47,600 nt of DNA from an uncultured Odoribacter sp. (GCA_900544025.1 UQTM01000021.1:1-47600); one strand, 5' to 3'. Counted from the stretch's first letter, positions 8,644-18,252 are shown. The notes: a model not told the origin generated them from the letters alone. Numbers and translations: made by a program.

Positions 8644-8674
8644 CAAAAGTAGTTTTTTATTTCCTCATTACAAA
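8644..8674 (-). promoter_or_regulatory. Promoter of the sugar operon
   Basis: Read on the minus strand, TTTG (8674-8671) is followed after 19 bases by TACTTTTG (8651-8644), matching the Bacteroidota -33/-7 consensus. Transcription would start near 8638, about 250 bases before the first gene. Confidence 0.6.
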
Positions 8675-8883
8675 AAATAAAAAGCAATTTCAAGTTTTAA
8701 CATACCAATATGTACAAGGCTTTTCGGAAGAATGTTTCGTTTCCGGTAATTAAAAAATTATCACGATTTTTTACAGGATTTTTTGTTCTTTCCGCCTTCT
8801 TTTTCCTTTTCTCTTTATTCTCGTATCTTTGCCGTGGATAACTTCCGGCTTAGATAGATTGCACCCCGGCACAATCAAGTAAA

Positions 8884-8915
8884 TTTGTTTCTGCTCCCGG
8901 CTTACACTATCTTTG
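8884..8915 (+). promoter_or_regulatory. Promoter of topB
   Basis: TTTG at 8884-8887, a 20-base spacer, then TATCTTTG at 8908-8915: a full match to the Bacteroidota consensus. The topB start codon follows at 8943. A second TATCTTTG at 8824-8831 lacks a suitable -33 box. Confidence 0.7.
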
Positions 8916-8942
8916 CACAGGAATCAATAAAGATGCGGAACG

Positions 8943-11054
8943 ATGAAAATGTGTATTGCCGAAAAGCCGAGCGTAGCGAAAGAAATTGCCAATATCCTGG
9001 GTGCCACCACCCGGAGGAACGGTTATTTGGAAGGAAACGGCTATTGTGTGACCTGGACATTCGGGCATCTTTGCGGATTGCAGGAACCGAATGAGTACAC
9101 GGAGAAATGGAAGTATTGGAATCTGAGCGTTTTACCGATGATTCCATCGAAATTTCGCATTAAATTGATCGACGACGAAGGGATTAAAAAACAGTTTGCC
9201 GTGATCGAAGAACTGGTTTCCAAAGCAGAAATGGTGATTAACTGCGGGGATGCCGGGCAGGAAGGAGAGCTGATCCAACGGTGGGTACTGACAAAGGCCA
9301 AGTGCCGGGTTCCGGTGAAACGGCTCTGGATTTCATCGCTGACCGAGGAAGCTATCCGGGAAGGATTCAGCAAACTGCTGGATTCGAAAGATTTCGATAC
9401 GCTTTATGCGGCAGGATCGGCTCGGGCGATCGGCGACTGGCTGCTGGGCATGAATGCCACGCGGGCCTACACCCTGAAATACGGGACAGGTAAAAACATC
9501 CTCTCGATCGGGCGGGTACAAACACCGACACTCGCCTTGCTGGTCGAACGACAGAAAGCCATCGATAATTTCAAGCCTGAAACTTACTGGGAAATCAAAA
9601 CCAATTACCGGGAAGGAATATTCTCGTCCACACGGGGACGGTTTACGAAAAAAGAGGAAGCAGAAGCTATGTTGGAAAAAATCGCTCCGCTCGATCTGGA
9701 GATCACCAGCGTAGAACGGAAAAAGGCGATGGAACATCCTCCCAAACTGTTCGATCTGACCTTATTACAGGTGGAGTGTAACAAGAAGTACGCATTCACG
9801 GCAGAAAACACATTGAAACTCATACAATCCCTCTACGAAAAGAAGCTGACAACCTATCCGCGTGTGGATACGAATTTCCTGCCGAACGACCAATATGCTA
9901 AAGTTCCCGCTATATTAAAAGGACTCAAACCCTATGAGGCACTGACCCGGCCGATCCTGGAAAGTCCCAAAATCAGGAAATCGGCCAAAGTGTTCAACGA
10001 TAAAAAAATCACCGATCACCATGCCATTATTCCGACCGGAGTATTCAGCTATGACATCAGTCCGGATGAAAAGCGGGTGTACGATCTGGTAGCAAGACGT
10101 TTCATCGCCGTATTTTATCCCGATTGCGAAATTGCCAATACAACGGTCATGGCAAAAGTGGGCGAAGAGGAGTTTAAGGCCACCGGAAAACAAATCATCG
10201 ATCCGGCCTGGCGGGTGGTGTTCGGGGTGAATACCGACAAGCAAAATGAAGAAAACGTACTCCCGGCCTATGAGGTGGGAGAGCACGGCCCTCACAAGCC
10301 CGAATTGCAGGAGAAGGAAACACAACCGCCCAAATATTACACGGAAGCCGATTTGCTCCGGGCGATGGAAACAGCAGGCAAACAAGTGGAGGACGAAGAA
10401 TTGCGCGACCTGATGAAAGAGAACGGCATCGGGCGTCCCTCTACCCGTGCCAACATCATCGAAACACTGTTTAAACGGCAATATATCCGCAAGGACAAGA
10501 AACGTATCCTCCCCACCGTTACAGGCATGGAACTGATCGATACGATCCAAAACGACTTGTTAAAGTCCGCCGAACTCACCGGACAATGGGAGAAGAAATT
10601 ACGTATGATCGAGGACGGCACTTATAAAGTGGACGATTTTATGGAAGAATTAAAGGTGATGGTGAATGAAATCATTCATTTTGTGAAACATTCTTCTTCC
10701 AAAACAATCACAGTCGAAGCTCCGCCGGACACAACTCAACAGGAAGCTCCCAAAGAAAAGAAGAAACGGACACCCAAAGAGCCGTCCGAGCCCGTCGTTT
10801 TGAAATGTCCCAAATGCGGCAACGGAGATGTAATCAAAGGAAAGACCGCCTGGGGCTGTTCCTTCTACCGGAAATCATGCGATTTTCTGATTCCGATGGA
10901 AATGGAAGGGAAGAAACTGACACAAAAACAGGTGGAAGCCATCGTCCTGAAAGGCAAGACAGGCACGCTTTCCGGATTCAAGAATGCAGAAGGGAATACA
11001 TATAGCGGAATCATACAATTAGATGAAAACAAAAATCCGGTTGTCATAAAGTGA
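8943..11054 (+). CDS. topB: DNA topoisomerase III
   Basis: A 703-residue type IA topoisomerase that passes single strands and resolves recombination and replication intermediates. It has the N-terminal Toprim motif (CIAEKPSVAKEIA), the acidic motif DAGQEGELI, the LSIGRVQTPTLALLV helix and the active-site tyrosine in LTTYPRVDTNFL around residue 300. The C-terminus carries a lysine-rich linker, a zinc-binding CPKCGNGD segment with later cysteines, and a topoisomerase C-terminal repeat. Its own promoter lies directly upstream and it appears monocistronic. In Bacteroidales topB copies also sit on mobile elements, but no such element is visible here. Confidence 0.93.
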   Translation: MKMCIAEKPSVAKEIANILGATTRRNGYLEGNGYCVTWTFGHLCGLQEPNEYTEKWKYWNLSVLPMIPSKFRIKLIDDEGIKKQFAVIEELVSKAEMVINCGDAGQEGELIQRWVLTKAKCRVPVKRLWISSLTEEAIREGFSKLLDSKDFDTLYAAGSARAIGDWLLGMNATRAYTLKYGTGKNILSIGRVQTPTLALLVERQKAIDNFKPETYWEIKTNYREGIFSSTRGRFTKKEEAEAMLEKIAPLDLEITSVERKKAMEHPPKLFDLTLLQVECNKKYAFTAENTLKLIQSLYEKKLTTYPRVDTNFLPNDQYAKVPAILKGLKPYEALTRPILESPKIRKSAKVFNDKKITDHHAIIPTGVFSYDISPDEKRVYDLVARRFIAVFYPDCEIANTTVMAKVGEEEFKATGKQIIDPAWRVVFGVNTDKQNEENVLPAYEVGEHGPHKPELQEKETQPPKYYTEADLLRAMETAGKQVEDEELRDLMKENGIGRPSTRANIIETLFKRQYIRKDKKRILPTVTGMELIDTIQNDLLKSAELTGQWEKKLRMIEDGTYKVDDFMEELKVMVNEIIHFVKHSSSKTITVEAPPDTTQQEAPKEKKKRTPKEPSEPVVLKCPKCGNGDVIKGKTAWGCSFYRKSCDFLIPMEMEGKKLTQKQVEAIVLKGKTGTLSGFKNAEGNTYSGIIQLDENKNPVVIK

Positions 11055-11200
11055 TTTCGAAACGTTATGCCGCTCTATAAAACCTGAACGGGCAAAGCCT
11101 ATTAACAAGATACAGGAACATTATTCCTATTTGAAAGGGACAAGTTTACGAATCCCGGCATCGTAAAATCAAAATGTATTTTACAAGTTTGTTACCCAGC

Positions 11201-11755
11201 ATGAAAACGTATTTAAATTTATTTCTCACTTTTTCCAAAATCGGCATGTTCACCATCGGTGGGGGCTATGCCATGATTCCTCTCATCGAGCGCGAAATTG
11301 TAAAGCGGCAATGGATGGATCAGAAAACGTTTATGGAAATGTTCGCCCTTACTCAATCTTTACCGGGCATTTTCGCCGTGAATATATCTATATTCGTGGG
11401 ATACAAATTAAAAAAATTCTGGGGCAGCCTCATCTGTGCTTTAGGAACGATACTTCCTTCATTTCTCATTATCCTATTGATAGCCCTGTTCTTTTCCCGG
11501 TTTCAGGATAATCCTTATGTTCTCCGGATTTTCAATGGCATACGCCCGGCAGTGGTAGCCCTGATATTAGTCCCTTGCCTGTCGGCCGTCAAAGCCCTCC
11601 GGATGAAATACATGGAACTGATCGCTCCGGCTATCGGTGCATTATTGATCTGGAAAGCCGGAGTTTCGCCCGTATATATCGTATTGGCAGGGATAGCGGG
11701 AGGCTTAATCTATACCTTATGGATAAAAGATAAATTAAAAAAGAATCCTTTATGA
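11201..11755 (+). CDS. Chromate transporter, half-size subunit (pair 1, first gene)
   Basis: A short-chain CHR-family membrane protein of one ChrA domain, with the motif KIGMFTIGGGYAMIPLIE near the N-terminus, TQSLPGIFAVNISIFVGYK following, and several hydrophobic segments. The start at 11201 is preferred because it aligns with the paralogue at 34207; ATG 11174 would add nine residues. It overlaps the next gene by four bases (ATGA), as paired CHR subunits usually do. CHR proteins export chromate in some bacteria; in gut anaerobes the real substrate is unknown. A second such pair lies at 33094-34207. Confidence 0.85.
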   Translation: MKTYLNLFLTFSKIGMFTIGGGYAMIPLIEREIVKRQWMDQKTFMEMFALTQSLPGIFAVNISIFVGYKLKKFWGSLICALGTILPSFLIILLIALFFSRFQDNPYVLRIFNGIRPAVVALILVPCLSAVKALRMKYMELIAPAIGALLIWKAGVSPVYIVLAGIAGGLIYTLWIKDKLKKNPL

Positions 11756-12276
11756 TCTACTGGGAATTATTATCTGTGTATCTCAAAATCGGACTTTTCG
11801 GTTTTGGAGGCGGTTATGCCATGCTTTCGCTGATCCAGTTCGAGGTTGTCGATAAGCATCATTGGCTCACGTTACAGCAATTTACGGACATTGTAGCCAT
11901 CTCGCAGGTAACGCCCGGCCCGATCGGCATCAATAGCGCCACGTATATCGGCTATACCGTTACCGGGAATGTCTGGGGCGCGATCCTTGCTACATTCGCA
12001 GTTTGCCTGCCTTCGTTCCTGCTGGTTTTGTTTATTTCGTATTTTTTCGCCAAATTCAAAAATAATATATATGTAAAAGCAGCCATGTCGGGTTTGCTGC
12101 CCATGTCCGTGGCACTGATCGCTGCGGCGGCTCTATTGTTGATGAACAAAGAGAATTTCATCGACTACAAAAGCCTTTTTATTTTTGCGGCGGCTTTTAT
12201 CCTCACCTGGAAATACAAGATTCACCCGATTCTGATGATCTGCCTGGCAGGAACGGCAGGGCTTTTGCTCTATTAA
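11752..12276 (+). CDS. Chromate transporter, half-size subunit (pair 1, second gene)
   Basis: The second CHR half, 174 residues, with KIGLFGFGGGYAMLSLIQ and the SQVTPGPIGINSATYIGY motif, and a membrane-rich remainder. It resembles the gene at 33094-33651 closely, including the shared stretch AAAALLLMN..NFIDYKS, so the two pairs are paralogous. The start overlaps the previous stop. The two halves probably form a heterodimer with inverted topology, as described for short-chain CHR pairs. Confidence 0.88.
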   Translation: MIYWELLSVYLKIGLFGFGGGYAMLSLIQFEVVDKHHWLTLQQFTDIVAISQVTPGPIGINSATYIGYTVTGNVWGAILATFAVCLPSFLLVLFISYFFAKFKNNIYVKAAMSGLLPMSVALIAAAALLLMNKENFIDYKSLFIFAAAFILTWKYKIHPILMICLAGTAGLLLY

Positions 12277-12308
12277 ATCCGGTAAACTGTTTTACTTTGG
12301 GAATATAA

Positions 12309-13460
12309 TTAAAACGAAAATTGGATGCGTCCCTGTATCAGATCGAAATCGTCCGCTCCGCCGGGCGCATCGTGCGAAGTCATCACATGCACATAATTCA
12401 GGCGGGCTACAATATATTTATTGATAAAATAGTTCATTCCGGCAGAAATATCACTTAATTTACCCCCTGTGATTCCGGCATCGTTCAGGTTCGTACGATT
12501 GTAACGACATAAGATTTCTAAACTCTTCGGAACCGGATTCGCTACCATACCCGTAATGGGATTGTAATTCTGCTTTTCGCCCAAGATCATATATCCGCCC
12601 TGCACATAACCGCCTTGCCCGTTATAGTTCGGAACTCCGGCACGGTTCACATGCGCCATGAGATAATGACCTTCCAGATACCATTTCCGGTAAATTCCGA
12701 TCACTTCCACTTCCATTTTCCATTGGTTGATCGCCTGAGTTACATCTGCAAAAACAAAGCGGTTATCCTCTCCCGACAATAAAGTGGTAGGAACCCCTCC
12801 TTTAAATTCTATCCGGTCGCCATGAGAACTGAAACGGGGAGCCACGGCAAGATGCAGCAATCTGCCGTCTCCCACAACCGGACGCCCGATAAATTTGGTC
12901 GATAATGTATATCCCTGATTTAACTGATTGGCTTTCCCCGGATTACCGTCGCTAAACACACCGCCCATAAAATTAAAATAAGTTTGGTTGTAAAGGTAAC
13001 AGATTCCCAATTTACGGCTACCTCCAAAAGTCTTGTCGGAAGAAGCCGTTTCTATAAATTTAAAATTGGTAGAACCGATCCGGTCGATGCCGAAAGGCTC
13101 GTGGTAATATCCCAAACGGATGTTATGATTCCCCGTCTTATAATTAATGTATATGTCTTTGATCGAAACTTTGTCATCACCATACCCCAACTCCATTTTC
13201 ACATTCCAATGTTGCAAAAAACGAATTTGCGTTCCCAGGCGCAAATCATTGATCTGGACCCCGTTTCCTAAGTCTGTTTTATCGTTAAAGAAAACCCCTG
13301 CATCAAAAAAAACACGCCCCATCAACCGCCATTCGAATCCATTGGTTTCCGAAACCACAAAATTCTGTGCTTTCAAAGCGGACTCCCCGCAAATCTGATA
13401 TAAACACACGAAAGTCAATAGCGCTTTCGAAGCTACTTTAAAAAAAGAATCTTTTTTCAT
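12309..13460 (-). CDS. Phosphate-selective porin O/P family outer membrane protein
   Basis: A 383-residue predicted beta-barrel of the porin O/P family (PF07396). It starts with a signal peptide (MKKDSFFKVASKALLTFVCLY, cleavage near AQN at residues 31-33) and has alternating strands with aromatic ends and a C-terminal phenylalanine (IQGRIQFSF), the outer membrane insertion signal. Family members in Bacteroidota are often induced by phosphate limitation, but no Pho box was identified here. The promoter GTTG-N20-TATTTTTG lies upstream. It is convergent with the chromate transporter pair. Confidence 0.82.
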   Translation of the reverse strand: MKKDSFFKVASKALLTFVCLYQICGESALKAQNFVVSETNGFEWRLMGRVFFDAGVFFNDKTDLGNGVQINDLRLGTQIRFLQHWNVKMELGYGDDKVSIKDIYINYKTGNHNIRLGYYHEPFGIDRIGSTNFKFIETASSDKTFGGSRKLGICYLYNQTYFNFMGGVFSDGNPGKANQLNQGYTLSTKFIGRPVVGDGRLLHLAVAPRFSSHGDRIEFKGGVPTTLLSGEDNRFVFADVTQAINQWKMEVEVIGIYRKWYLEGHYLMAHVNRAGVPNYNGQGGYVQGGYMILGEKQNYNPITGMVANPVPKSLEILCRYNRTNLNDAGITGGKLSDISAGMNYFINKYIVARLNYVHVMTSHDAPGGADDFDLIQGRIQFSF

Positions 13461-13551
13461 AATCCATTTTTCTCCGGGAGTATCCCCCTGTCAAACATTC
13501 TTTCGAAAAGATAGAAATTCCGCCAACAAATTTTTGTCTTAATAAAGACTA

Positions 13552-13583
13552 CAAAAATATAATTTTCAACGAATCCCCCCAAC
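13552..13583 (-). promoter_or_regulatory. Promoter of the porin gene
   Basis: On the minus strand GTTG (13583-13580), a 20-base spacer and TATTTTTG (13559-13552). The start codon is at 13460. Confidence 0.5.
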
Positions 13584-13729
13584 AGTTCTTTTTCTCTCCC
13601 TCTCATTTATCGGGCAAAACGGAAATTCTTTATTTCTATACGGATCATAACATTTTTATTTTCATATTTTTATATAAAAAACATTCTTTCTCCTCATTCT
13701 TCCATACAGGACTTACCTATTCCGGAGTA

Positions 13730-13762
13730 TTGCCCTTCGTTCTAAATATTTATATATATTTG
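13730..13762 (+). promoter_or_regulatory. Promoter of the LUD-MFS genes
   Basis: TTG at 13730-13732, a 22-base spacer, then TATATTTG at 13755-13762. The spacer is slightly long. The LUD start codon follows about 145 bases later. Confidence 0.45.
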
Positions 13763-13906
13763 TACCGTATAAACTGCTCTTCGATATTGTTTGAATAAGT
13801 TTAGCCTTACATCCGGCTGTATTTTTCCCGCTACCGGGGAAATCGGGTTCCGGTGCCGTTCAAACCATATCCGGCAGTGTTCTTTTTGTTGAAAACAGAC
13901 CGATAT

Positions 13907-14542
13907 ATGGAACAAGAAGTTATTGAAAAGACCATCGCGTCCTTAAAAAAGAATCACTTCGATGTCTTTTTCGCCGCAAATACAGACGAAGCCAGAGATA
14001 TTTTTTTCCGGGATATTTTTCCCGGCCTGCATCCTGAAACCGTTTCCTGGGGCGATTCCGAAACGATGAAAGCAACCGGAGTGCTCGAACAACTGCGCGA
14101 CGATCCGGAGATTTCTGTCATCCATACCTTCGGGACCAATATGAGCCGTTCTCAAAAAACTTATTGGCGGCGGCAGGCTTTGTTATGCGATTTGTTTTTA
14201 GCAGGCAGCAACGCTTTAACCCAAAAAGGGCAATTAGTCAATCTGGATATGATCGGTAACCGGGTAGGCGGAATTACTTTCGGGCCTAAGCATGTGGTTT
14301 TATTTGTCGGAGTGAATAAAATCGTTCCCGACCTGGAAGGTGCCATGTACCGTATCCGTACCATTGCCGCCCCACAAAATGCCATGCGTCACGAGGGATT
14401 CCGCACTCCCTGCCATAAAACGGGTGTATGTATGGACTGCAACAGTCCCGACCGGATTTGCAATGTCTGGACGATTACGGAAAAATCGTTCCCTGCCGGA
14501 CGGATCAAAATCGTTCTGATCAATGAGAAATTAGGATTATAA
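13907..14542 (+). CDS. LUD-domain (lactate utilisation, DUF162) protein
   Basis: A LUD-domain protein of about 211 residues from ATG 13907 (MEQEVIEKTIASLKKNHFDVF); an in-frame ATG at 13853 would add 18 residues with little similarity. Typical LUD features are SWGDSETMKATGVLEQL, the AGSNALTQKGQLVNLDMIGNRVG core, and a cysteine-rich C-terminal segment (CHKTGVCMDCNSPDRIC). LutC-type relatives take part in lactate oxidation together with LutA and LutB, but neither partner is near, so this is a stand-alone LUD protein of uncertain role. The MFS gene follows 27 bases later. Confidence 0.82.
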   Translation: MEQEVIEKTIASLKKNHFDVFFAANTDEARDIFFRDIFPGLHPETVSWGDSETMKATGVLEQLRDDPEISVIHTFGTNMSRSQKTYWRRQALLCDLFLAGSNALTQKGQLVNLDMIGNRVGGITFGPKHVVLFVGVNKIVPDLEGAMYRIRTIAAPQNAMRHEGFRTPCHKTGVCMDCNSPDRICNVWTITEKSFPAGRIKIVLINEKLGL

Positions 14543-14569
14543 ACTGCTCCCAACTCATTCTGCCGACGT

Positions 14570-15880
14570 ATGTTCCGTGCCGTTACCGATTACATAAAGA
14601 AAATAGATTTTTACCATATTCTGATTTCCCTGAAAAGCCGGAATTTCCGGCTTTATTTCGGAGGTATGTGTGTTTCTCTTGTAGGAACATGGATACAGCA
14701 AATCGCTATGAGCTGGCTGGTTTACAAGCTGACGGGTTCCCTGTTTTTATTGGCAATGGTCACCTTTATGTCGCAAATACCGATTTTGCTGATAACTCCT
14801 TTCGTCAGTGTATTTGTGGACCGGATCGACAAACGAAAAATCCTGCTTTTTACCCAATCCTTTTCTATGTTCCAGGCTTTATTGCTGGCTTTACTCACTT
14901 TTTCCGGGACTATCGCTGTCTGGCATATTTTATCGCTAAGCCTTTTACTCGGCTGTATCAATGCCCTCGACAACCCTACCCGGCAAGCATTTTATCCCGG
15001 CCTGATCCCCCGGTCCCATCTCGGCAATGCCATAGCCCTCAACTCCACCGTTATCAACGGTTCGAGACTAGTCGGGCCTGCTATCGGCGGGATACTCATC
15101 GGCCTTGCCGGAGAAAGCTGGTGTTTTCTATTGAACGGAATCAGTTATATAGGAGTTATCTCCGCTCTACTCCTAATGCGTCTGCCGCAACCCACGCCAC
15201 AAAATAACCGTCAGAACGTTTTAGCCGATCTGACAGAAGGCTTTATTTACGTATCGGGCAGCATTCCATTGCGTTCCCTGCTCTTGCTTATGAGTGTCGT
15301 CAGTTTCTTCGGATTACCCCTTATGACCTTTATCCCCGCTTATGTAAAGGATATATTAGGAGGGGATAGTGCGATGCTGGGATATTTATTATCCTGCACA
15401 GGGATCGGCTCTTTACTGGCGGCATTGTTGCTGGCTGCCCGGCGAAGTGTTCCGGGACTCAGCAAAGTCATCAGTATTTCCGCATGTTGCTTAGGGCTTT
15501 GCCTGCTTCAAATTTCATTCATAACGACGCCCTGGATCGCTGCCATTTTATGTATTATTACAGGATTCACGATCATCACCGCCGTAGCTTCTATCAATAC
15601 CTTGCTCCAAACTCTTTCGGACGAAGATAAACGGGGACGCGTGATGGGCTATCTTGCAATGGCTTTCACCGGGATCACCCCTTTAGGCAGTCTGGCTTTG
15701 GGCGCTTTGGAAAAATATACCGGCCTGCCTTCCATCATTTTCGTTTCAGGCATCTGCTGCCTTTCCGGAGCTCTGCTGTTCGAATACTTCCGTCCTCTTA
15801 TACACAAACATGCCCATCCGATCTATATCCGCAAAGGCTTTGTTCAGGAAGCCACTGCAAGAGTTCCGAACGAACGCTGA
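14570..15880 (+). CDS. MFS transporter (EntS/MFS_3-like exporter)
   Basis: A 436-residue protein with about 12 hydrophobic segments. The N-terminal region LVGTWIQQIAMSWLVYKLTGS and the loop DRIDKRKIL are typical of the MFS_3/EntS branch, and LGCINALDNPTRQAFYPGL is a strong family signature. EntS-like members export siderophores and other small molecules, but no siderophore genes are nearby. It is 27 bases downstream of the LUD gene and probably co-transcribed. It is convergent with the DUF58 operon. Confidence 0.85.
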   Translation: MFRAVTDYIKKIDFYHILISLKSRNFRLYFGGMCVSLVGTWIQQIAMSWLVYKLTGSLFLLAMVTFMSQIPILLITPFVSVFVDRIDKRKILLFTQSFSMFQALLLALLTFSGTIAVWHILSLSLLLGCINALDNPTRQAFYPGLIPRSHLGNAIALNSTVINGSRLVGPAIGGILIGLAGESWCFLLNGISYIGVISALLLMRLPQPTPQNNRQNVLADLTEGFIYVSGSIPLRSLLLLMSVVSFFGLPLMTFIPAYVKDILGGDSAMLGYLLSCTGIGSLLAALLLAARRSVPGLSKVISISACCLGLCLLQISFITTPWIAAILCIITGFTIITAVASINTLLQTLSDEDKRGRVMGYLAMAFTGITPLGSLALGALEKYTGLPSIIFVSGICCLSGALLFEYFRPLIHKHAHPIYIRKGFVQEATARVPNER

Positions 15881-15936
15881 ACTCCGTTTCCACACAAACC
15901 ACCTTTTTGTCCAAAGAAAAGATAACCGGAAAAAGA

Positions 15937-17259
15937 TTAAATAAGCCCTCTTTGCTTCAACCCAAGATAAGCATTAACGGCATCCGGGGTAAGCTGTTCC
16001 GGCTGGGTGAGCAAAACATATATGCCGGCTTTCCGTAATTCTCCGGCAATTCGTTTCTTTTCTAAAAGAAAACTCCCGGCAAGAGTTTTAAAATAAATAT
16101 CCTTTACGCTTACCGCCGATTCTTCCACAATCTGTTTCACTTCCGAATCTTCAAACAGGACAACCAGCAACAAATGGGTTCTTGCCAGCCGCAACAAGGC
16201 AGGCAATCGGCGTTTCATTCCGGACACGGTGTCGAAATTCGTAAACAGGATCAATAAACTCCGGGTAGGTACCTGTTGCATCACCCTCAGGCACAATTGC
16301 TCGAAATCCGATTCCAGATAATTCGTACGCTGCTTGTACAGTGCTTCACAAATCCGTCCCAGCTGCGTACTCCGAAGTTCCGCTTTGACCGACGTGCCGA
16401 CTTTATTTGAAAAAGTAAACAATCCGGCACGGTCTCCCTTTTTCAGAATGATATTGGAAAGCGCCAGAGTCGCATTAATTGCATAATCCAGCACGGTCAT
16501 CCCGTGAAAAGGCGATTGCATCGTCCGCCCCTTGTCCACCAGGCAGTACACTTGCTGCGAACGCTCTTCCATGTACGAATTGACCATTAGCCTGTTGCAT
16601 TTAGCCGTGGCCTTCCAGTTCACCGTCCGGGGATCGTCGCCCGGCCCATAGGGTTTGATCTGGTCGAAAGTCGTGCTGATACTCGCCACCCGGACTTGCC
16701 GGTTTTCTCCGATCTGTTTCCCGGCCAACGCCAACAATTCGGCTTTGTGCATAGCGACAAAAGAAGGATATACGGCAACCGCCTGCTGCTCTCCGAACGA
16801 ATAACGTCTTTCCAAAAAGGCCAGGCGGGATGAAACGAACACCCTGATTTTCCCAAACCGGTATTCTCCCCGCTTTACAGGGTGTAAGTTATATTTAATT
16901 TCCCGGTGCTTTCCGGCGGGCATAAAAAAAACGACTCCCGGCTCCCGCCGCTGAAATTCTACCGGACTTTCATCCAATATCCTCGCCTTTACCTCAAACG
17001 GATAGCGGTTGTCCACTTTTATTCTAACCGGATTGTCTTCGCCATTCGAAAACTTATCGGTTACGCTGCGACGGGCTTCGAACTTTTTTCCAAATCCGAA
17101 CAGCAGGACGGCATCCACTAAAATCAATATGCCGTACGCTCCGATCAGCCATGCCACCCAAGGCAACAAGGCTGGATAAATATAAGCCGCCACAAGAGCA
17201 AAGATAGCTCCCAGCCAGCCTATAAAAAAACGCCGGTTTAAATAAAGTCCGCTCATCAT
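15937..17259 (-). CDS. DUF58 domain protein (vWA-like)
   Basis: A 440-residue protein: two membrane helices in the first ~55 residues, a beta-rich domain, then the DUF58 motif (YGPGDDPRTVNWKATAK) and a vWA-like fold whose MIDAS region reads CLVDKGRTM. It is the last gene of the six-gene minus-strand operon, 3 bases after the MoxR gene. MoxR ATPases and vWA/DUF58 proteins act as pairs in assembly of complexes. A separate DUF58 gene at 32165 lacks membrane helices and has the more usual DTSSSM motif. Confidence 0.85.
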   Translation of the reverse strand: MMSGLYLNRRFFIGWLGAIFALVAAYIYPALLPWVAWLIGAYGILILVDAVLLFGFGKKFEARRSVTDKFSNGEDNPVRIKVDNRYPFEVKARILDESPVEFQRREPGVVFFMPAGKHREIKYNLHPVKRGEYRFGKIRVFVSSRLAFLERRYSFGEQQAVAVYPSFVAMHKAELLALAGKQIGENRQVRVASISTTFDQIKPYGPGDDPRTVNWKATAKCNRLMVNSYMEERSQQVYCLVDKGRTMQSPFHGMTVLDYAINATLALSNIILKKGDRAGLFTFSNKVGTSVKAELRSTQLGRICEALYKQRTNYLESDFEQLCLRVMQQVPTRSLLILFTNFDTVSGMKRRLPALLRLARTHLLLVVLFEDSEVKQIVEESAVSVKDIYFKTLAGSFLLEKKRIAGELRKAGIYVLLTQPEQLTPDAVNAYLGLKQRGLI

Positions 17260-17262
17260 AAA

Positions 17263-18252
17263 TTATCTGGGCACTTCTATTTTAGCGATCAATTGCTGAA
17301 GCACCTGTTCCACTCCCACACCCTCCAATTCCTTTTCAGCGGAAAGCTGTATCCTATGCCGCAATACAGGAGCGGCCAAATGCAAAACATCTTCCGGGAT
17401 CACAAAGTCCCTGCCATGAATCGCCGCAAAAGCTTTCGCCCCGTTCATTAAAGCAATGGAAGCCCGGGGTGAAGCTCCCAGATAAAGCCACGCATTCTCC
17501 CGTGTCGTTCCCACAATATCCACGATATAATTTTTAATCTTCCGGTCCACGTGTACTTCTCCCACCTGTTTCCGCAAAGCTTTTAACTCTTCCACCGACA
17601 GCACGGGACTAAACTCCTGCCAACGGGCAAAGCCTCCTTTATCATGTAATTCCAATACCTCGATTTCATCTTCCGGTTTCGGATAACCTACCGAAATCTT
17701 AAAAATAAAACGGTCGAGCTGGGCTTCCGGTAAACGATAAGTCCCTTCATGCTCCACCGGATTCTGGGTAGCCATTACCATAAAAGGATATTCCATGAGG
17801 TATTCCACTCCGTCGTTCGTGACATGCCGTTCCTCCATCACCTCGAATAAGGCGGCTTGCGTTTTAGCCGGGGCACGGTTTATCTCATCCACCAATAATA
17901 TATTGGTGAACACGGGTCCTTTCCGGTACTCGAATTTTCCGGACGAAGGCAGGAATACCGAAGTTCCCAGCACATCGCTCGGCATCAGGTCGGGAGTGAA
18001 CTGAATCCGGCCGAATCCGGCATCGACCAATTGAGCCAGTACTTTCGCCATCAGGGTTTTAGCCACACCCGGCACGCCTTCGATCAATACATGCCCGTCA
18101 GCAAGAATCGCTGTCAATAACAAATCGACCACTTCCTCCTGTCCGACAACGACTTGTGCCATTTGTTCTTTCAGCTGCCGGATTTTAGCATCCAATTCAG
18201 CAAAATCAATCCGGGAATCAAAATTTACCACATTTTCCATATCTCTTTTCAC
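17263..18252 (-). CDS. MoxR-family AAA+ ATPase
   Basis: A 329-residue AAA+ ATPase. Walker A is GVPGVAKTLMAK, Walker B NILLVDEINR, sensor 1 MATQNPVEHEG, and LGASPRASIALM lies in the lid domain. MoxR proteins remodel or activate partner complexes, usually with a vWA protein; here DUF58 follows directly. The longest frame begins with GTG at 18252, overlapping the DUF4350 stop as GTGA; ATG 18240 is an alternative start four codons in. Signature and length are normal. Confidence 0.9.
   Translation of the reverse strand: MKRDMENVVNFDSRIDFAELDAKIRQLKEQMAQVVVGQEEVVDLLLTAILADGHVLIEGVPGVAKTLMAKVLAQLVDAGFGRIQFTPDLMPSDVLGTSVFLPSSGKFEYRKGPVFTNILLVDEINRAPAKTQAALFEVMEERHVTNDGVEYLMEYPFMVMATQNPVEHEGTYRLPEAQLDRFIFKISVGYPKPEDEIEVLELHDKGGFARWQEFSPVLSVEELKALRKQVGEVHVDRKIKNYIVDIVGTTRENAWLYLGASPRASIALMNGAKAFAAIHGRDFVIPEDVLHLAAPVLRHRIQLSAEKELEGVGVEQVLQQLIAKIEVPR

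Larger units (their letters stand above)
8386..8942. other. Divergent intergenic region between the sugar operon and topB
   Basis: 557 bases without a convincing gene. It holds a minus-strand promoter (8644-8674) for the sugar operon and a plus-strand promoter (8884-8915) for topB. The ~250-base leader between 8638 and 8386 contains a small palindrome around 8577-8588 (CGTACAGGTACG). No inverted-repeat pair flanking the promoter was seen, so I have no evidence for phase inversion. No UpxY-like antiterminator gene is present, although long leaders are usual for Bacteroides capsule operons. Confidence 0.6.
13461..13906. other. Divergent porin/LUD intergenic region
   Basis: A low-GC divergent control region. 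It carries the porin promoter on the minus strand and a plus-strand -7 box (TATATTTG) near 13755. Nothing else, and no small gene, is supported. Confidence 0.5.

Noticed and set aside
8550..8753. 67-residue open frame upstream of topB
   Set aside because: Low-complexity translation without family features, and it overlaps the minus-strand promoter of the sugar operon.
8386..8942. Invertible promoter for the sugar operon
   Set aside because: No matching inverted repeats flank the promoter.
9041..9373. Long antisense frames inside topB, dnaE and rnr
   Set aside because: They mirror the codon bias of the real genes on the other strand, and each real gene has full family motifs.
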